The position numbers were made by a program, and so were the translations under genes. The notes beneath the pieces were generated by a model. The model saw only the letters and a program-made list of their open reading frames with translations, made no database searches and was not told where the DNA came from. From assembly GCA_015143295.1 (NCBI GenBank), contig CM026552.1:61374944-61438943 (forward strand): a DNA stretch of 64,000 nt, given 5' to 3'. Position 1 is the stretch's first letter. Each line of letters starts with the position of its first letter. The stretch comes from Tetracentron sinense (lineage: Eukaryota; Streptophyta; Magnoliopsida; Trochodendrales; Trochodendraceae). Below are positions 1-11,639 of the stretch, in pieces.

Positions 1-2826
1 GTATATGCTTGACCCTATCCGCGGTTCGTTCAATCAACTCGGGGCCCAAAATCTTTCTTTCTCCAACCTCATCCCAATACAAGGGGGATCTACAACTTCT
101 TCCATATAAGGCTTCAAAAGGTGCCATTTGTATGCTTGCTTGATAACTGTTATTGTAGGCGAATTCCACCAAAGGTAGGTGATCCTCCCAACTTCCTTTA
201 AAATCCAACATACAAGCTCGGAGCATGTCTTCTATCACTTGATTCACCCTCTCTGTTTGTCCGTCGGTCTGTGGGTGGAAAGCCGTGCTAAAGTCTAGTC
301 GGGAACCATAGCATCCTGAAAGCTTTTCCAGAATCTGGATGTGAATCTTGGGTCTCTATCTGACACAATACTCACTGGCACCCCATGCAATCGGACTATT
401 TCCTTGATGTATAGCTCCGCTAACTGATTGGAGTTGAATGTAGTCCGGTACGGTAAGAAATGAGCGGACTTCGTGAGTCTATCAACAACTACCCATATAG
501 CATCGGTCTTCCTAACCGTCTTCGGCAACTCCACGATGAAGTCCATAGAGATATGTTCCCATTTCCACTCGGGAATGGGGAGAGACTGCAAAAGACCCGC
601 CGGTCTCAAATGCTCTGCTTTCACCTGTTGGCACACCAAACACCGTGCCACATACTCCGCAACCTCCCTCTTCATGTTTCGCCACCAAAAGTGACTCTTG
701 AGGTTCCGGTACATCTTCGTACCCCCAGGATGCACTCTGTACTTTGAACGGTGAGCTTCATCCATGATCTCTCTTCGAAGGTCTGCATTGGCTGGGACAC
801 AAAGTCTTCCCTTGAATGTAATAGTACCTCGGCTAGTGAGAGAGAAGTCCGTACTACCCTTGGCCACTTCCTTATCCCGGAAAGCCAACAAGTCAGTGTC
901 CGTGGCTTGATACTCCTGGATCAAGTCTATAAGGTACGGCCGAACTGTAACATTTGCCAAAACAGGACTGCAGACAGAATCATTCACACTGATGTCCAGA
1001 TTTGCCAAATCGTCTAACAGTCTCCATTCCCGCACCAACATGTGAGCCAACAACCCCGATGGTTTCCTACTCAAAGCGTCTGCCACCACATTTGCTTTTC
1101 CCGGGTGATATTGGATCGTGCACTCATAGTCTTTTAAGAACTCAATCCAACGCCGTTGTCGCAAATTGAGCTCTTTTTGGGAAAAAGATATTTGAGGCTC
1201 TTGTGGTCCGTGTACACATAGAACTCCACCCCGTACAGATAATGTCGCCAAATTTTGAGTGCAAACACGATCGCCGCAAGCTCCAAGTCGTGAGTGGGGT
1301 AGTTCTTTTCATGCTCTTTCAACTGCCTTGATGCATAGGCAATAACTTTCTTGTGTTGCATTAGGACACACCCGAGTCCGACGTGCGAGGCATCACTATA
1401 CACCTCATACCCAAAAGGTCCAGATGGCACAGTAAGGACAGGGGCTGTGGTGAGGCGTTTCTTCAACTCTTGGAAACTTACTTCACATCGGTCACTCCAA
1501 CTGAACTTTGCACTTTTTCTTGTCAAGTAGGTGAGAGGTGCAGCCAAACTGGAGAATCCCTCAACAAATCTCCGGTAGTAGCCTGCCAATCCGAGGAAAC
1601 TACGTATCTCCGTGACGCTCTTGGGCCTCTCCCAACTCATGACTGCCTCAACCTTGGCTGGATCTACAGAAATGCCCTCGGCCGACACCACGTGTCCAAG
1701 AAATGCGATCTTCTCTAGCAAGAACTCGCACTTACTCAATTTGGCATATAGCCTATGCTCTCTCAACATCTCCAGAGCAAGGCGGAGGTCTCGTGCGTGA
1801 TCTTCCCGTGTCTGGGAATACACCAAAACGTCATCAATGAATGCAATCACGCATCGATCCAAGTAAGATCGGAACACCAGGTTCATCAAATCCATGAATG
1901 CCGCCGGTGCATTCGTCAGCCCAAAAGGCATGACAAGGAACTCGTAATGCCCATACCGAGTCCTGAAAGCCGTCTTCTGAACATCTTCCGCCTTGATCCT
2001 TAATTAGTGATACCCCGATCTAAGATCAATTTTGGAGAAGAATCTCGCTCCCTTCAGTTGGTCAAACAAGTCGTCTATCCTTGGCAAGGGATAACGATTC
2101 TTGATAGTTACCTTGTTCAACTGACGGTAGTCTATACACATCCTCATAGACCCGTCCTTCTTCTTCACAAAGAGAACCGGAGCTCCCCACGGCGAGACAC
2201 TTGGTTGGATGAAACCAAGTTGCTGTAACTCCTCAATCTGTTTCTTTAATTCTTCAAGCTCTATAGGGGCCATTCTATATGGTGCCCTTGAAATCGGAGC
2301 GGTACCCGGAGCAAGCTCTATAGCGAATTCGATCTCTCTATCAGGAGGTAATCCGGGAAGTTCTTCCGGAAACACATCTAAGAACTCACTCACAACTGGA
2401 ATAGCCGATGAGTTTTGTGCTTCTGGGTGTGCTATACTCAAGGCTGCGAGGCGAGCAATGTCCCTCTCTCTTAATCCTCGGAAGTGAAAAGGCTTACCCC
2501 CTTCCGGCTTAAAATTCACCATCTTTTTAAAACACGCAACATGCCCGTGATGGTTTGCCAACCAATCCATACCAAGAATGACGTCAAAGTCTAAATCTTG
2601 GAAATCCAGGATGATAAGATCGGCTAACAGTTCATTCTCCCCCACTTGAACCACACTATCCCTGAATATCTTGTTCGTATCAACTGACTTGCCGAGTGGA
2701 GTTGCAATGGTCAACTCCCGCTCCAACGGAGTAGCCTCAGTCGAAAAGCCCTTTGCAAAACTTGGGGAGACAAAAGAGTGAGTAGATCCTGTGTCTATCA
2801 ACACTCGAGCGAGACACTCGTTCACT
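1..2826 (-). pseudogene. Tekay-A pol region: protease, reverse transcriptase, RNase H, integrase (relic)
   Basis: Domains in minus-strand order: aspartic protease at about 2825-2500 ([10 protein letters not shown], then ILGMDWL); reverse transcriptase at about 2330-1640 ([40 protein letters not shown]); RNase H at about 1430-1080 ([20 protein letters not shown]); integrase from about 750 to the window edge, with the HHCC zinc-binding segment ([17 protein letters not shown]) and core acidic residues in SMDFIVELP and [11 protein letters not shown]. In the family these cleave the polyprotein, copy the RNA, remove the RNA strand and insert the DNA. The region spans several frames and is treated as broken. 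Confidence 0.92.
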
Positions 2827-2954
2827 AATAAAGCGCCTGTGCGATTAAGTAACTAATATCAGTAGATTTCAAATAGTAACAAGCATCATACATAGGTAAC
2901 CCTTAGTATAAATAACCGCATAACAAACCACATAAATTTTATACAACTTAAACT

Positions 2955-4208
2955 CAAAATTCTCGCGTACCTTGCACGACATCTTCAGATGCACGTGCGT
3001 CTCTCTCCGATAGAGCAAAAATTCGACCTTGAGTGGCTGGGCGAGGAGGCCGGGTAGACTGTGAGGCCCTCGAAGCCTGAGAAGAGCTAGGCTGAGATGT
3101 CTACCTAATCGGGGGCCTGCTCCCCGAAGACTGAGCTGGCAATAGACGTCGGGGACAATCCCGAATCATGTGGCCCTGGTCGCCACAATGAAAACAGCCT
3201 CCTGTAGCCTTCCGACATTCCCCTGCTGGATGCCTCCTTCCACAAAGGGTGCAGACATCATGTGAATAAGTGGGAGGAGTATAACCCGTAGCCTGAGTCA
3301 CTGCGGGGCGAGGAGCATACGAGGTAGCCGGGCGAAAGGCCGGTGGAGCAAAAGAGCGGGGAGCCCGTGGTTCCGAGTACATCCTCTGTGACTGAGCCGG
3401 CCCTGTGGACTGATAAGACATAGTCCTAGCTCTCTTCTCCCCTGAACTACTAGACTGTCCCTTCTCTATTCCTCTTCTCTTAAAGAACTCTTCGGAATTC
3501 GACTCGGCCAACAATGCCTTGTCCACAACTTCTGAATATGTCTCATGTCGGAACATTGAGACACGATCCTTGAGGTAGGCCTTCAACCCCCTCTCGAATT
3601 TCCGGGCTTTCATAGCCTCGGTAGCTATCATGTGTGGAGCAAATCGAGATAGCTCTGAGAACTTGGCTTCGTAAGCCGCTACAGACATATTACCTTGCTC
3701 CAAGGTAATAAATTCAATTTCTTTCTTTTCTTTCATCCCAACCGGAAAGTACTTCTTGTAGAAAACGTCCAAGAATTCTCCCCATGTCCATTCTTGGCCT
3801 TGCCGGGTCAACTCTCGGGTCCGAAGTGCAGACTTCCACCAATGATCGGCCTCGCCTTCAAGCATAAAGGCGGCCCATGTGACCCTTTCCACTTCAGTAG
3901 GTGCTAATACCAAGAATATCTTCTCAAGTTGCCGGATCCAACCCTCGGCAACAAGTGGATCAATGCTTCCACAAAAAGTTGGAGGCCTCATCCTCCGGAA
4001 AGCTTCTATCCCCGGCTTGGGCTCGGTTAGGAGGAGCCGGTATAAGTGCCGCATTAGGCGGAGTGGCCGGTTGCCTTGCCGCCAACATAGCCAAAGTCTC
4101 GGCTATGGATGCGAATGCTTGGGCAAAGTCGGGTTGATCATCACCCGATGGAGCATCACCTCCATTGCCCCTCATGTTGTACCCGCGACCCCGGGTATTG
4201 CGTCTCAT
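2955..4208 (-). pseudogene. Tekay-A gag relic
   Basis: The start at 4208 is chosen because the product begins MRRNTRGRG, the same start as the gag of copy B. A retrotrans_gag core follows (WIRQLEKIF, EGEADHWWKSA, FYKKYFP, SFLELEQG-like segment, ELSRFAPHM), then a basic, proline- and serine-rich stretch and a CCHC zinc knuckle (CFHCGDQGHMIRDCP) that in the family binds the element's own RNA. It forms the virus-like particle shell. A short interval at about 2830-2965 separates it from the protease; its ends look like an intron (see findings). The relic is broken. Confidence 0.9.
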
Positions 4209-4547
4209 GATTTCTCCTGAGAACGACAATACAACATGAGTCTAACTTGGATACGCATTTAGTACAATTTTCGCAATTCACTCAATACATATTCATCAAA
4301 CATATTTAATAAGCATAACACCATTCACGCACACATGGTATACACAACAATGGCATCACATACAATCCATGTTCCTAGCGTAGGACTCTATGTTCGGTTG
4401 AAGTTCAACCTACTTTGACTAGGACTAATTTGCTAGTCCATACTTGGAATACAACTCTCTAAAGTGATTCTAATACCTTGTTCAATCATGGTCTTTAGTA
4501 CTATGCGACCCTAGGGACTCTAATGCCTAGAGCTCTGATACCACTTC
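4209..4547 (-). promoter_or_regulatory. Tekay-A 5' leader with tRNA-iMet primer-binding site
   Basis: The minus strand at 4543-4532 reads TGGTATCAGAGC, the usual plant primer-binding site complementary to initiator methionine tRNA, four bases from the LTR end. In the family this tRNA primes minus-strand DNA synthesis. The rest of the leader is AT-rich and holds no other recognised signal. Confidence 0.9.
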
Positions 4548-5243
4548 TGTCGCGCCCCAAAATACCCCCTAGGAGTTAAGGGATACTTTAGAGGTGACTA
4601 CGTGTACCTGTCAAACCATCCTGTAATGCAAGAGGCTAAACATAATATAATACAATGATAATCAGAGCGCAGAAACTAAACATAAGTGCGGAAGCATAAG
4701 CCAACTTTTTCTTTTCTTCTATAACTCCAAATAGTATTCCAAGTTAACATATACCAAATACAATCAAAGTAAAGGTGGACATGCCCACCTATCAAAATAC
4801 AAAAAGGAACTCTCTAACCCTCTCCTCTCAACAGCAGTCGAGGTATGGCCACACATCCAAGTCCCCATCCTCCTAAGAGTGCCATGGGATAGGTGGCTCC
4901 CTCTCCTCTACATACTCCTCCTCGACCCAAGGCTCGGGGTCGAGGACATCCATAGTACCTGCCGACATAAAAGTACGACTGAGCATGGAATACTCAGCGA
5001 GTACAAACTACTAGCTAACCATAACAATAGCGAAAGCATAAAAACAGTGAGCAATACAAGATATTAATTTAAAGCAATAGTGAAAGCATAAGATACATAG
5101 CCATATCTTGACATGCGTGTATGAATGCAAAAACCTCGGTAAAACTCATGTCTCGGAAACCTTTTTCATGTCTCGGTCAAATCATGTATGTGTGTCGTGT
5201 CTTGTCTTGTATTTCATGTCTTGATTTGTTCTTGACTTGTATA

Positions 5244-5522
5244 CTTGTGAGCCAGAGGCTAGCACCCTTCCTTGGGCTACCAACCTCCTTGTCATGTTCT
5301 TGTTCCATTTCTCTTGTGAGCCAGAGGCTAGCACCCTTCCTTGGGCTACCAACCTCCTTGTCATGTAATAGTTTCATTTCTCTTGTGAGCCAGAGGCTAG
5401 CACCCTTCCTTGGGCTACCAACCTCCTTGTCATGTTCTTGTTCCATTTCTCTTGTGAGCCAGAGGCTAGTAGTACCCTTCACCTGGGCTACCAACCTCCT
5501 TGTCATGTTTCATTTTCTTGTT
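5244..5522 (-). repeat. 69-bp tandem array, 4 copies, in LTR A
   Basis: Units begin with CTTGTGAGCCAGAGGCTAGC at 5244, 5313, 5382 and 5451, a strict 69-bp period; the fourth is slightly altered. The same four-unit array is present, inverted, in the solo LTR at 15524-15800. The unit can fold weakly (GAGG...CCTC, AGCC...GGCT). Open frames across this array, up to 180 codons, are by-products of its 69-bp length (a multiple of three). Confidence 0.95.
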
Positions 5523-6492
5523 TGCTTTATTATGCACAATTACTCTTGGAAAACCCAATTCATGCATGCATGCGTGCTTGTGTGCTTGTCAATAGTGGAA
5601 AATCATGATGACATACTTGGATGGGCGGATCACATGAATATGGCATTTCAATCCCTAACATAGTGGTATGAAAATTTAGGCAACATATAGCACATTTGAG
5701 CAATTTATCATTCCTAAGAAAATTTACACAATTTCTATTTCCATTTTCTTCATTAAGTCCATTTATCCCTTGTTTAGTCATTTTATCAAACACACGGTGG
5801 GCCACATTTCTTAGTCCTTCCATTTCCCTTATTTAGTGCGTATTTTTCATCAAGACATCAAGGTACATTCGTTATTTGTAAAGTACCCATCTTCCATTTT
5901 CCATTTCACACATCACACAACATCCATACGGCATCCAATCGCCTCAATCGACATCCCATCCACACATCCATACCTTTTTCTTATCTTGTTTATATTTAGT
6001 GGAGATGATACATTTTATAAGGAAGAAAACATACTACCAAGAGTCACATTTCACAATAGAAAATCTAGACTATTGCTAAAGAAAGTTAGTAGAGTGTACT
6101 AACCTTGAATCAAGGCTTGATCCTTGGTAGGGACCTTGATTGAAGCTCCAACTTGAAAGATGAAGCCTTTGCTTGAAAGAAGCTTGAGTTGGGGAAGAAA
6201 CCCCTTTCAAAAACGTGAGTGAGGGCTGCCCTAGCTTTGAGAATGCACCCCACCCGAGCTTGAGTTGAAATCTTGAAGAAAACGTGCTTGGGGACGATCT
6301 AGGGTCTTCACCCCTTTGATTTCTTCTCCAAAAGCAACCTAGGTTCAGGAAACCCTTTTCTCTTCTCTCTTATCTCCCAAATCTCTCTAAGTATAGTGAA
6401 TGATGCCCTAAGGCTCGGGCAAGCCTTAAGGAGAAAGGGTTTAACCCCCAAAAGACGAAAAAGCCCTTAATGAAAATTCTGAAAAACACGAA

Positions 6493-6679
6493 GACCGAGC
6501 GATCGGTTGTTATGACCGATCGATCGGTTGCCTACCGAGCGATCGGTGTTTATGACCGATCGACCGGACAAAAACTCACTCTCTGGAAAATTTCCCCATA
6601 CAAAATTTCTGACCGTGCGATAGCTACCGATCGATCGGTTATGGACCGATCGATCGCTGACTGGACCGAGCGATCGGTG
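6493..6679. repeat. Cluster of ACCGATCGATCGGT palindromes in U3 of LTR A
   Basis: About eight copies of a 14-bp palindrome, exact (ACCGATCGATCGGT) or with one arm changed (ACCGAGCGATCGGT, ACCGATCGACCGG), within 190 bp. The cluster lies about 210 bp inside the 5' end of the LTR, a position consistent with an upstream promoter element array. The solo LTR has the matching cluster at 14366-14552, including the exact palindrome GACCGAGATCTCGGTC. Confidence 0.92.
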
Positions 6680-6890
6680 CTCTGTATGTCTGGACTCTTT
6701 TGACCATATCTTTTGACTCGCTCGTCGGATTTCGACGATTCAACTTGCGTTGGATCCGTCTTTCGAAAACGAACATTTCTGACATTTCGGAATTTCTGAT
6801 TTCTCCCTTATTTATTAATTAGACTACAAAAATGGCCAATTAGCTACGAAAGTGCCATTCATTAAAGATGAAAAAGTCCGGGGTGCTACA

Positions 6891-7656
6891 CAAGCGGAGC
6901 TGCTAAGCTAGAAAATCCCTCCACGAACCTCCTATAGTACCCTGCCAGGCCGAGAAAACTACGAATCTCGGTAACACTCTTCGGCCTCTCCCAATTCATC
7001 ACTACCTCAATCTTTGTAGGATCGACTGAGATACCCTTGGCAGACACCATATGACCAAGAAAAGACATCTTGTCCAGCCAAAACTCGCACTTGCTCAACT
7101 TAGCATACAGGCTATGCTCTCGAAGAGTCTGCAGTGTCAGGCAAAGATCTCTCGTGTGATCATCGTGTGTCTGTTAAAACACAAGGATATCATCTACAAA
7201 TACTATCACACACTGATCGAGAGACGATCTGAACACTTGGTTCATCAGATCCATAAATGTAGCCGATACGTTAATCAGACCAAAAGACAACCAAAAACTC
7301 ATAATGACCGTATTGGGTTCTGAATGCCGTCTTCGAAATGTCTTCTTTCTTGATCTTTAACTGATGATACCCAGATCGAAGGTCAATCTTTGAGAAAAAC
7401 TTTGCACCCTTCAACTGGTCAAACAAGTCATCTATCCGAGGCAATGGATAACGATTCTTGATAATGACCTTGTTTAGCTGCCGATAGTCAATGCACATCC
7501 GCATCGACCCATCTTTCTTTTTCATGAAGAGTACTGGAGCTCCCCAATGTGAGACACTTGGCCGGATGAATCCAAGGCCTTGCAATTCTTCGAACTACTC
7601 CTTTAACTCTTTAAGCTCGATAGGGGCCATCCTATACGTAGCCCTAGAAATCGGAG
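6891..7656 (-). mobile_element. Tekay-type reverse-transcriptase fragment (relic D)
   Basis: The minus strand encodes a piece of reverse transcriptase with [47 protein letters not shown] and then [18 protein letters not shown] and [20 protein letters not shown]. It is a relative of copy A but not the same copy. Element A is inserted at its left side (6890/6891). On the right it stops abruptly at about 7656 against the LTR remnant of T1. No LTR of its own is visible. Confidence 0.88.
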
Positions 7657-7811
7657 CCTAGGGTTTGATTAGGGTTTACCTAGGATTAGAGGGTTAAGCC
7701 TAGGGTTAAGCCTAGGGTTTGATTAGGGTTTACCTAGGATTAGAGGGTGATTTAACCATGGTTAAAATATTAAACATGATTAAGGGGGGGTCTAAAAATT
7801 AGGTGCTTATA
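7657..7811 (-). repeat. T1 3' LTR remnant
   Basis: Minus-strand reading from 7811 gives TATAAGCACCTAATTTTTA, matching the start of the T2 LTR (TGTAAGCACCCAATTTTTA at 38925). A purine-rich stretch (AAAGAGGG) lies just outside, as expected of a polypurine tract. Within the remnant a 54-bp unit beginning CCTAGGGTTTGATTAGGG occurs twice (7657 and 7711). The rest of the LTR is absent. Confidence 0.72.
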
Positions 7812-8199
7812 GCTGACCCTCTTTACCAGAGAGTGCCAAGTTAGCAATTGAATGGCAAAGACTGGAATCATCCTATTTTTACACAAAGATGAGATTTTAG
7901 AGAATGATGACATGTATGCATGCTATGCAAGAGGGTGCAATGTGCCCGCCTATACCTACTGGGGATATGGGTGACTCGGGGAAAGTAGAAGTGGTTAAGG
8001 CCACTCTCTGGGTAATGAAGAGTAGTCTGGGATAATCATGTTGGGGATTGATGGATGCTATGAATGATGGCATGTCCCGAAGGTGGTAGCTAGAATTTGG
8101 TTGCTATAGCATTACCTAGAGGTGCTTAGCCAAAAAAATCGAATAACATGCGGATTCTCAGAAGGAGGACATGCAGGAGGTGTAGCTGTATGACAAATG

Positions 8200-8850
8200 A
8201 GTTGTCAAGATACACACAGGATGTCGAAGACACACGGGGTGTCGAAAGGGGGGAAATACATAAGGTAATGCCATGGTATGATGAGATTTTCAAGGGGCAC
8301 ACAGGATGTTAAAGACACACGGGGTGTCAAAAAGGGGATATACAAGAGTAATGTCACGGTATGATGAGATTGTTGAAGGGCACACAGGATTTCAATGACA
8401 CACGGGGTGTCAAAAGGAGACATGCAGGAGGTAATTCCGCGGTATGACAAGTTTGTCAAGGGGCACACAGGATGTCAAGGACACACGGGGTGTCAAAAGG
8501 AGGACATACAGGATGTAATGTCATGATGTGATGAGATTGTCAAGGGGCACACAGGATATCAAGGACACACGGGGTGTCAAAGGGGGACATGCAAGAGGTA
8601 ATACCATGGTATGACGAGATTGTCAAGGGGCACACAAGATGTCAAGGACACATGCGGTGTCGAAGGGGAACATGCGAGGTATCGACATGTTGACAAGGTG
8701 TGTTATGTTAATGATCACCTGGGATGTTAGAGACCATTAGGGGTGTCGAAAGGGGACACGCGAGGTGTCGGCATGTTGACAAGGTGTGTTATGTCAATGT
8801 TCACCTGGGATGTCGGAGACATACGAGGGTGTCGAAAGGGTTGTGGTATA
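8200..8850. repeat. 83-85-bp tandem array, 6 clear and about 2 decayed copies
   Basis: The word CACACAGGATGTC with a downstream GACACACGGGGTGTC recurs at 8213, 8298, 8381, 8464, 8548 and 8631, a period of 83 to 85 bp, followed by two more diverged units to about 8840. It lies between the integrase and the 3' LTR of T1, where Tat-lineage elements often carry element-specific satellites-like arrays. Each unit contains a small dyad (GACAC...GTGTC). Confidence 0.93.
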
Positions 8851-10339
8851 TCCCGAAAGTGCTAACCAGATTGATATTCAGTGGCATGTCCCAGAGGCGC
8901 TAGCCTGATTGATTTTCAAATGGCCAAGAGGCGCTGGATTTTGATGATGTCATGCAGGGTGTAAAAGTGAGGATGCTTTCCCATGACTCTGTTCACTTGC
9001 TGACAACTTGTGAGGATGCATGGTGTCCGCACCTTCTGCTCGTCTTGTCGGGGCTGCTTGATGTAGGTTGGTATGACCAGGTCTCGGTACTGAAAGCGTT
9101 CTTTTGAAAAATATTTTTAGAAAAGTTTTGTGGACTCTTGCAAAAGTTTTTGATTTTGACAGAAAGAATGCTTAGCTAGCTTTTTTAGATTTATCAGGAA
9201 ATTGCCTTTGTCAGGGCCTTAGGGGATTTTTGATCTGTCTTCTATTCTCGGAGAGTGGAGTATGACCTAGAAGAGGTTTTGTCACCGCTGGGGATGTTTG
9301 TGGGTAGACATGCTTATCTTGTTGCTGCTGGATATTGGGAACACTAGATGGGGAGAAGCTTGCTGAAGAGTAATTGTAAGCTTCTAGACTCTTGTCAGGG
9401 ATAGCGTTGTAGGGAACGATGGGAGGCTTCTACTGGGGATCTGTTGGGGGAATTTGATACTGTTGTAGGCCACTTCTAGGGAATGAATCTTCTCCCTTCA
9501 TTGCCCTGAATGGCGCTCTGCTGACGATTTGTGTTCTGCCGAGGATGTAGATGTGATACTGCGTTTGCACTCGTAGTTTCTAAGGGATCTAGGAGGACTT
9601 AGAGTAGGACGAAATGTAGGCTAGGGGACCGAAGTTTAGAACACCTTGGGATTTCGCCTGTTGCAATTGATTTGTTCTCTGTTGGGGATTTGTACCTTTG
9701 GATTTTCAGGAGATTTTTTTTGCTCCGCTGGGGAATTTGAGAGAGATTGTCTCTGCTGATGATTGTTTTTGGGCGAGGTCGTCTCTGCTTGGGTATTTTT
9801 TGGGAGAGGTTATCCCTGAAAGATCTCTGCTTAGGAAAGATTATGGAGAGGTTGTCTCTGTGGGGAGTCTCTGACTTTGAGAATGTTTCAACTTCTATTT
9901 TGCGTTTTCCTTTTATGAAACTTTTGTACCCTTGAGAGTTGACTCGGCTGGGAAGTCGAGAAGATTCTTTCTTTGTTTGGGAAAAGATTGACTCTGCGGG
10001 TAGACTTGGGAGAGGGTTTGACTCTGCTTGGGGATGATTGAGGAGATATCTGGATCCCTTTTAGTAACCGTACCTGATTGTCAGGTTGCCTACGTACCCT
10101 TTACAAGATCAGATAATAACGTAGTTCAAGCAAATGCCACAGATGGTAAGGGAGGGTGTCCCTGAAAAGGTTATATGAAAGAAGGGTTGTTAGGCTCAAG
10201 GGGTAACTAGCGGATTTCATTAATTTTGATAAATGGTTTATATTACTGAGGATAAGGAGTGTACCAAAGATGGTCTCTTGTCATTTCCCAAAGAATCTAC
10301 TAGTGCAAAGCGTCTATCAGATCTAGATCCTAAGCATAG
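8851..10339 (-). other. T1 3' non-coding region, low-complexity words only
   Basis: No coding frame of note. The right part (about 9700-10060) is built from degenerate repeats of words such as GAGAGGTTGTCTCTG and CTGGGGA. I see no gene, promoter or RNA here beyond its position as the 3' untranslated part of T1. Confidence 0.6.
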
Positions 10340-11620
10340 TATCGTTTAACTTTGTCCATGTTGACGGGCTCTAGGAGGTCTTCGTCAACCATACGTCCGA
10401 GTCGAAGGGTGCCGCCAGAGAATTTGTCTCGGACGATGTATGGGCCTTCGTAGTTAGGTGTGAACTTGCCAATTAGGTCAGGGTAGTTTGGTAACATTTT
10501 CTAGTGAACTAGGTCATCGACTTCGATGCTTTGTAGCTTGAATTTCATGTTAAATGCCCTAGTCATGCGCCTTTAATAGGCTAGAGAGTGGTTGATGGCT
10601 TTTAGTCGTCGCTCTTCGATCAGATTTAGCTGTTCGTACCGATTCTGTGCTCATTCTACTTCTGAAATTTTTGCTTTCATTAACACTCGGAGTGATAGCA
10701 TTTCTATTTCAATAGGAAGGACTACTTCCATACCATATGCCAGAAAAAATGGTGTTGCCCCAGTTGAGGTTCGGATGGACGTTTTGTAGGCCATGAGTGC
10801 ATATGGGAGCATCTCATGTCAGGCAGAGTAATTGGTTATCTTTTCTATGATTTTCTTCATATTTTTATTAGCGGCCTCAACTACACCATTGTTCTATGGC
10901 CTACATGGCGTGGAGTTATGATACTGTATCTTGAATTTCTGGTAGAAATCTAGCATTCAATTGTTACAAAAGTTGAGAGCATTGTCTATTACAATCTCAC
11001 GCGAGACATCGTACCAGCAGATGATGTCCTTTTTCAGAAAATACTGAACCACTGAGGCTGTGACGTTGGCATAAGAGGCTACCTCGACCCATTTTATGAG
11101 TAATCGATTACAACCATGATGAATCGATGTCCGTTTGATGCTTTCAACGATATGGGTCCGATGACAACGATGCCCCAAGTTGAGAATGGCTATGGAACGG
11201 TGAGATTGTGCAGCCTAGTTGATGGTGCATTGATTCTATCAGCATAGATTTGGCACTGGTGACACTTCTGTACATGCTGGCAACAGTCAGATTCTATTGT
11301 AAACTAGTAGTAGCTCAGTCTGATTATCTTCAGATAGCATTAACTCGTTTATGTGGGGTCCGCAAGTTCCTCCGTGAACTTCTTCAACTACCCGTGCAGC
11401 TTCACGAGTGTCGAGGCATCTTAGTCAGATCAAGCTCGGTGATCTTTTGTACAAGATTCCCTCAGAGAGGACAAATTGAATGGCCAGTCTTCTGATTGGT
11501 CGGGAGTCTGTTTTGGTGGCATCGAGTGGGAAGGTCTCATCCTCGAGATACTGCTTGATGTCTGTATACCAAGGCTTGTCGTCTGATACCTCTTTGATCT
11601 CAAGGCAGTAGATAGGTTGA
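10340..11620 (-). pseudogene. T1 integrase relic
   Basis: Minus-strand fragments match the Tat/Ogre integrase: core words CHRTHIVESIKRTSIHHG, KWVEVASYANVTASVV and VIDNALNF, then a C-terminal segment around 10490-10350 with GKFTPNYEGPYIV and PVNMDKVKRYY. In the family the enzyme inserts element DNA into chromosomes. The homologous part of T2 (50060-50589) reads WGIDVIGPIAPKASNGHRFI. Heavily broken. Confidence 0.82.
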
Positions 11621-11639
11621 TCCTATTGCTGAATTTCGA

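Larger units (their letters stand above)
1..6890 (-). mobile_element. Tekay/Del-type Ty3/gypsy chromovirus, copy A (partial, left end outside window)
   Basis: Read on the minus strand the order is LTR (4548-6890), primer-binding site, gag, protease, reverse transcriptase, RNase H, integrase, the order of Ty3/gypsy elements. The wording of the domains ([10 protein letters not shown] protease, IDYRQLNK and FIDDVLVYS reverse transcriptase, SDRDPRF integrase) matches plant Tekay/Del chromoviruses. The integrase end, any chromodomain and the 3' LTR lie beyond the left edge. The element sits in an older Tekay fragment (6891-7656). It looks broken, with a handful of breaks, but is fairly young: its LTR is very similar to the solo LTR at 14152-16485. 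The target duplication cannot be checked because only one end is present. Confidence 0.93.
4548..6890 (-). repeat. Tekay-A 5' LTR (2343 bp)
   Basis: On the minus strand it starts TGTAGCACCCCGGAC and ends GGGCGCGACA, so it has the TG...CA ends of LTRs, and is followed by the primer-binding site. About 2.3 kb is typical of the long LTRs of this lineage. It holds a palindrome cluster (6493-6679) in its upstream part and a 69-bp tandem array (5244-5522) downstream. It is a close relative of the solo LTR at 14152-16485 in the opposite orientation. Confidence 0.94.

Noticed and set aside
5121-5663. 180-codon open frame in LTR A (and the reverse frames over 15440-15913)
   Set aside because: It arises because the 69-bp array unit is a multiple of three. 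The encoded protein is only the array read through, with no domain.
7657-7750. Telomere-like AGGGTTT words
   Set aside because: Only isolated TTAGGGTTTA words inside a twice-repeated 54-bp unit of the T1 LTR remnant; no run of TTTAGGG units.
8205-8468. Minus-strand frame over the 84-bp array
   Set aside because: Repeat-derived (units of 83-85 bp), no recognisable protein.
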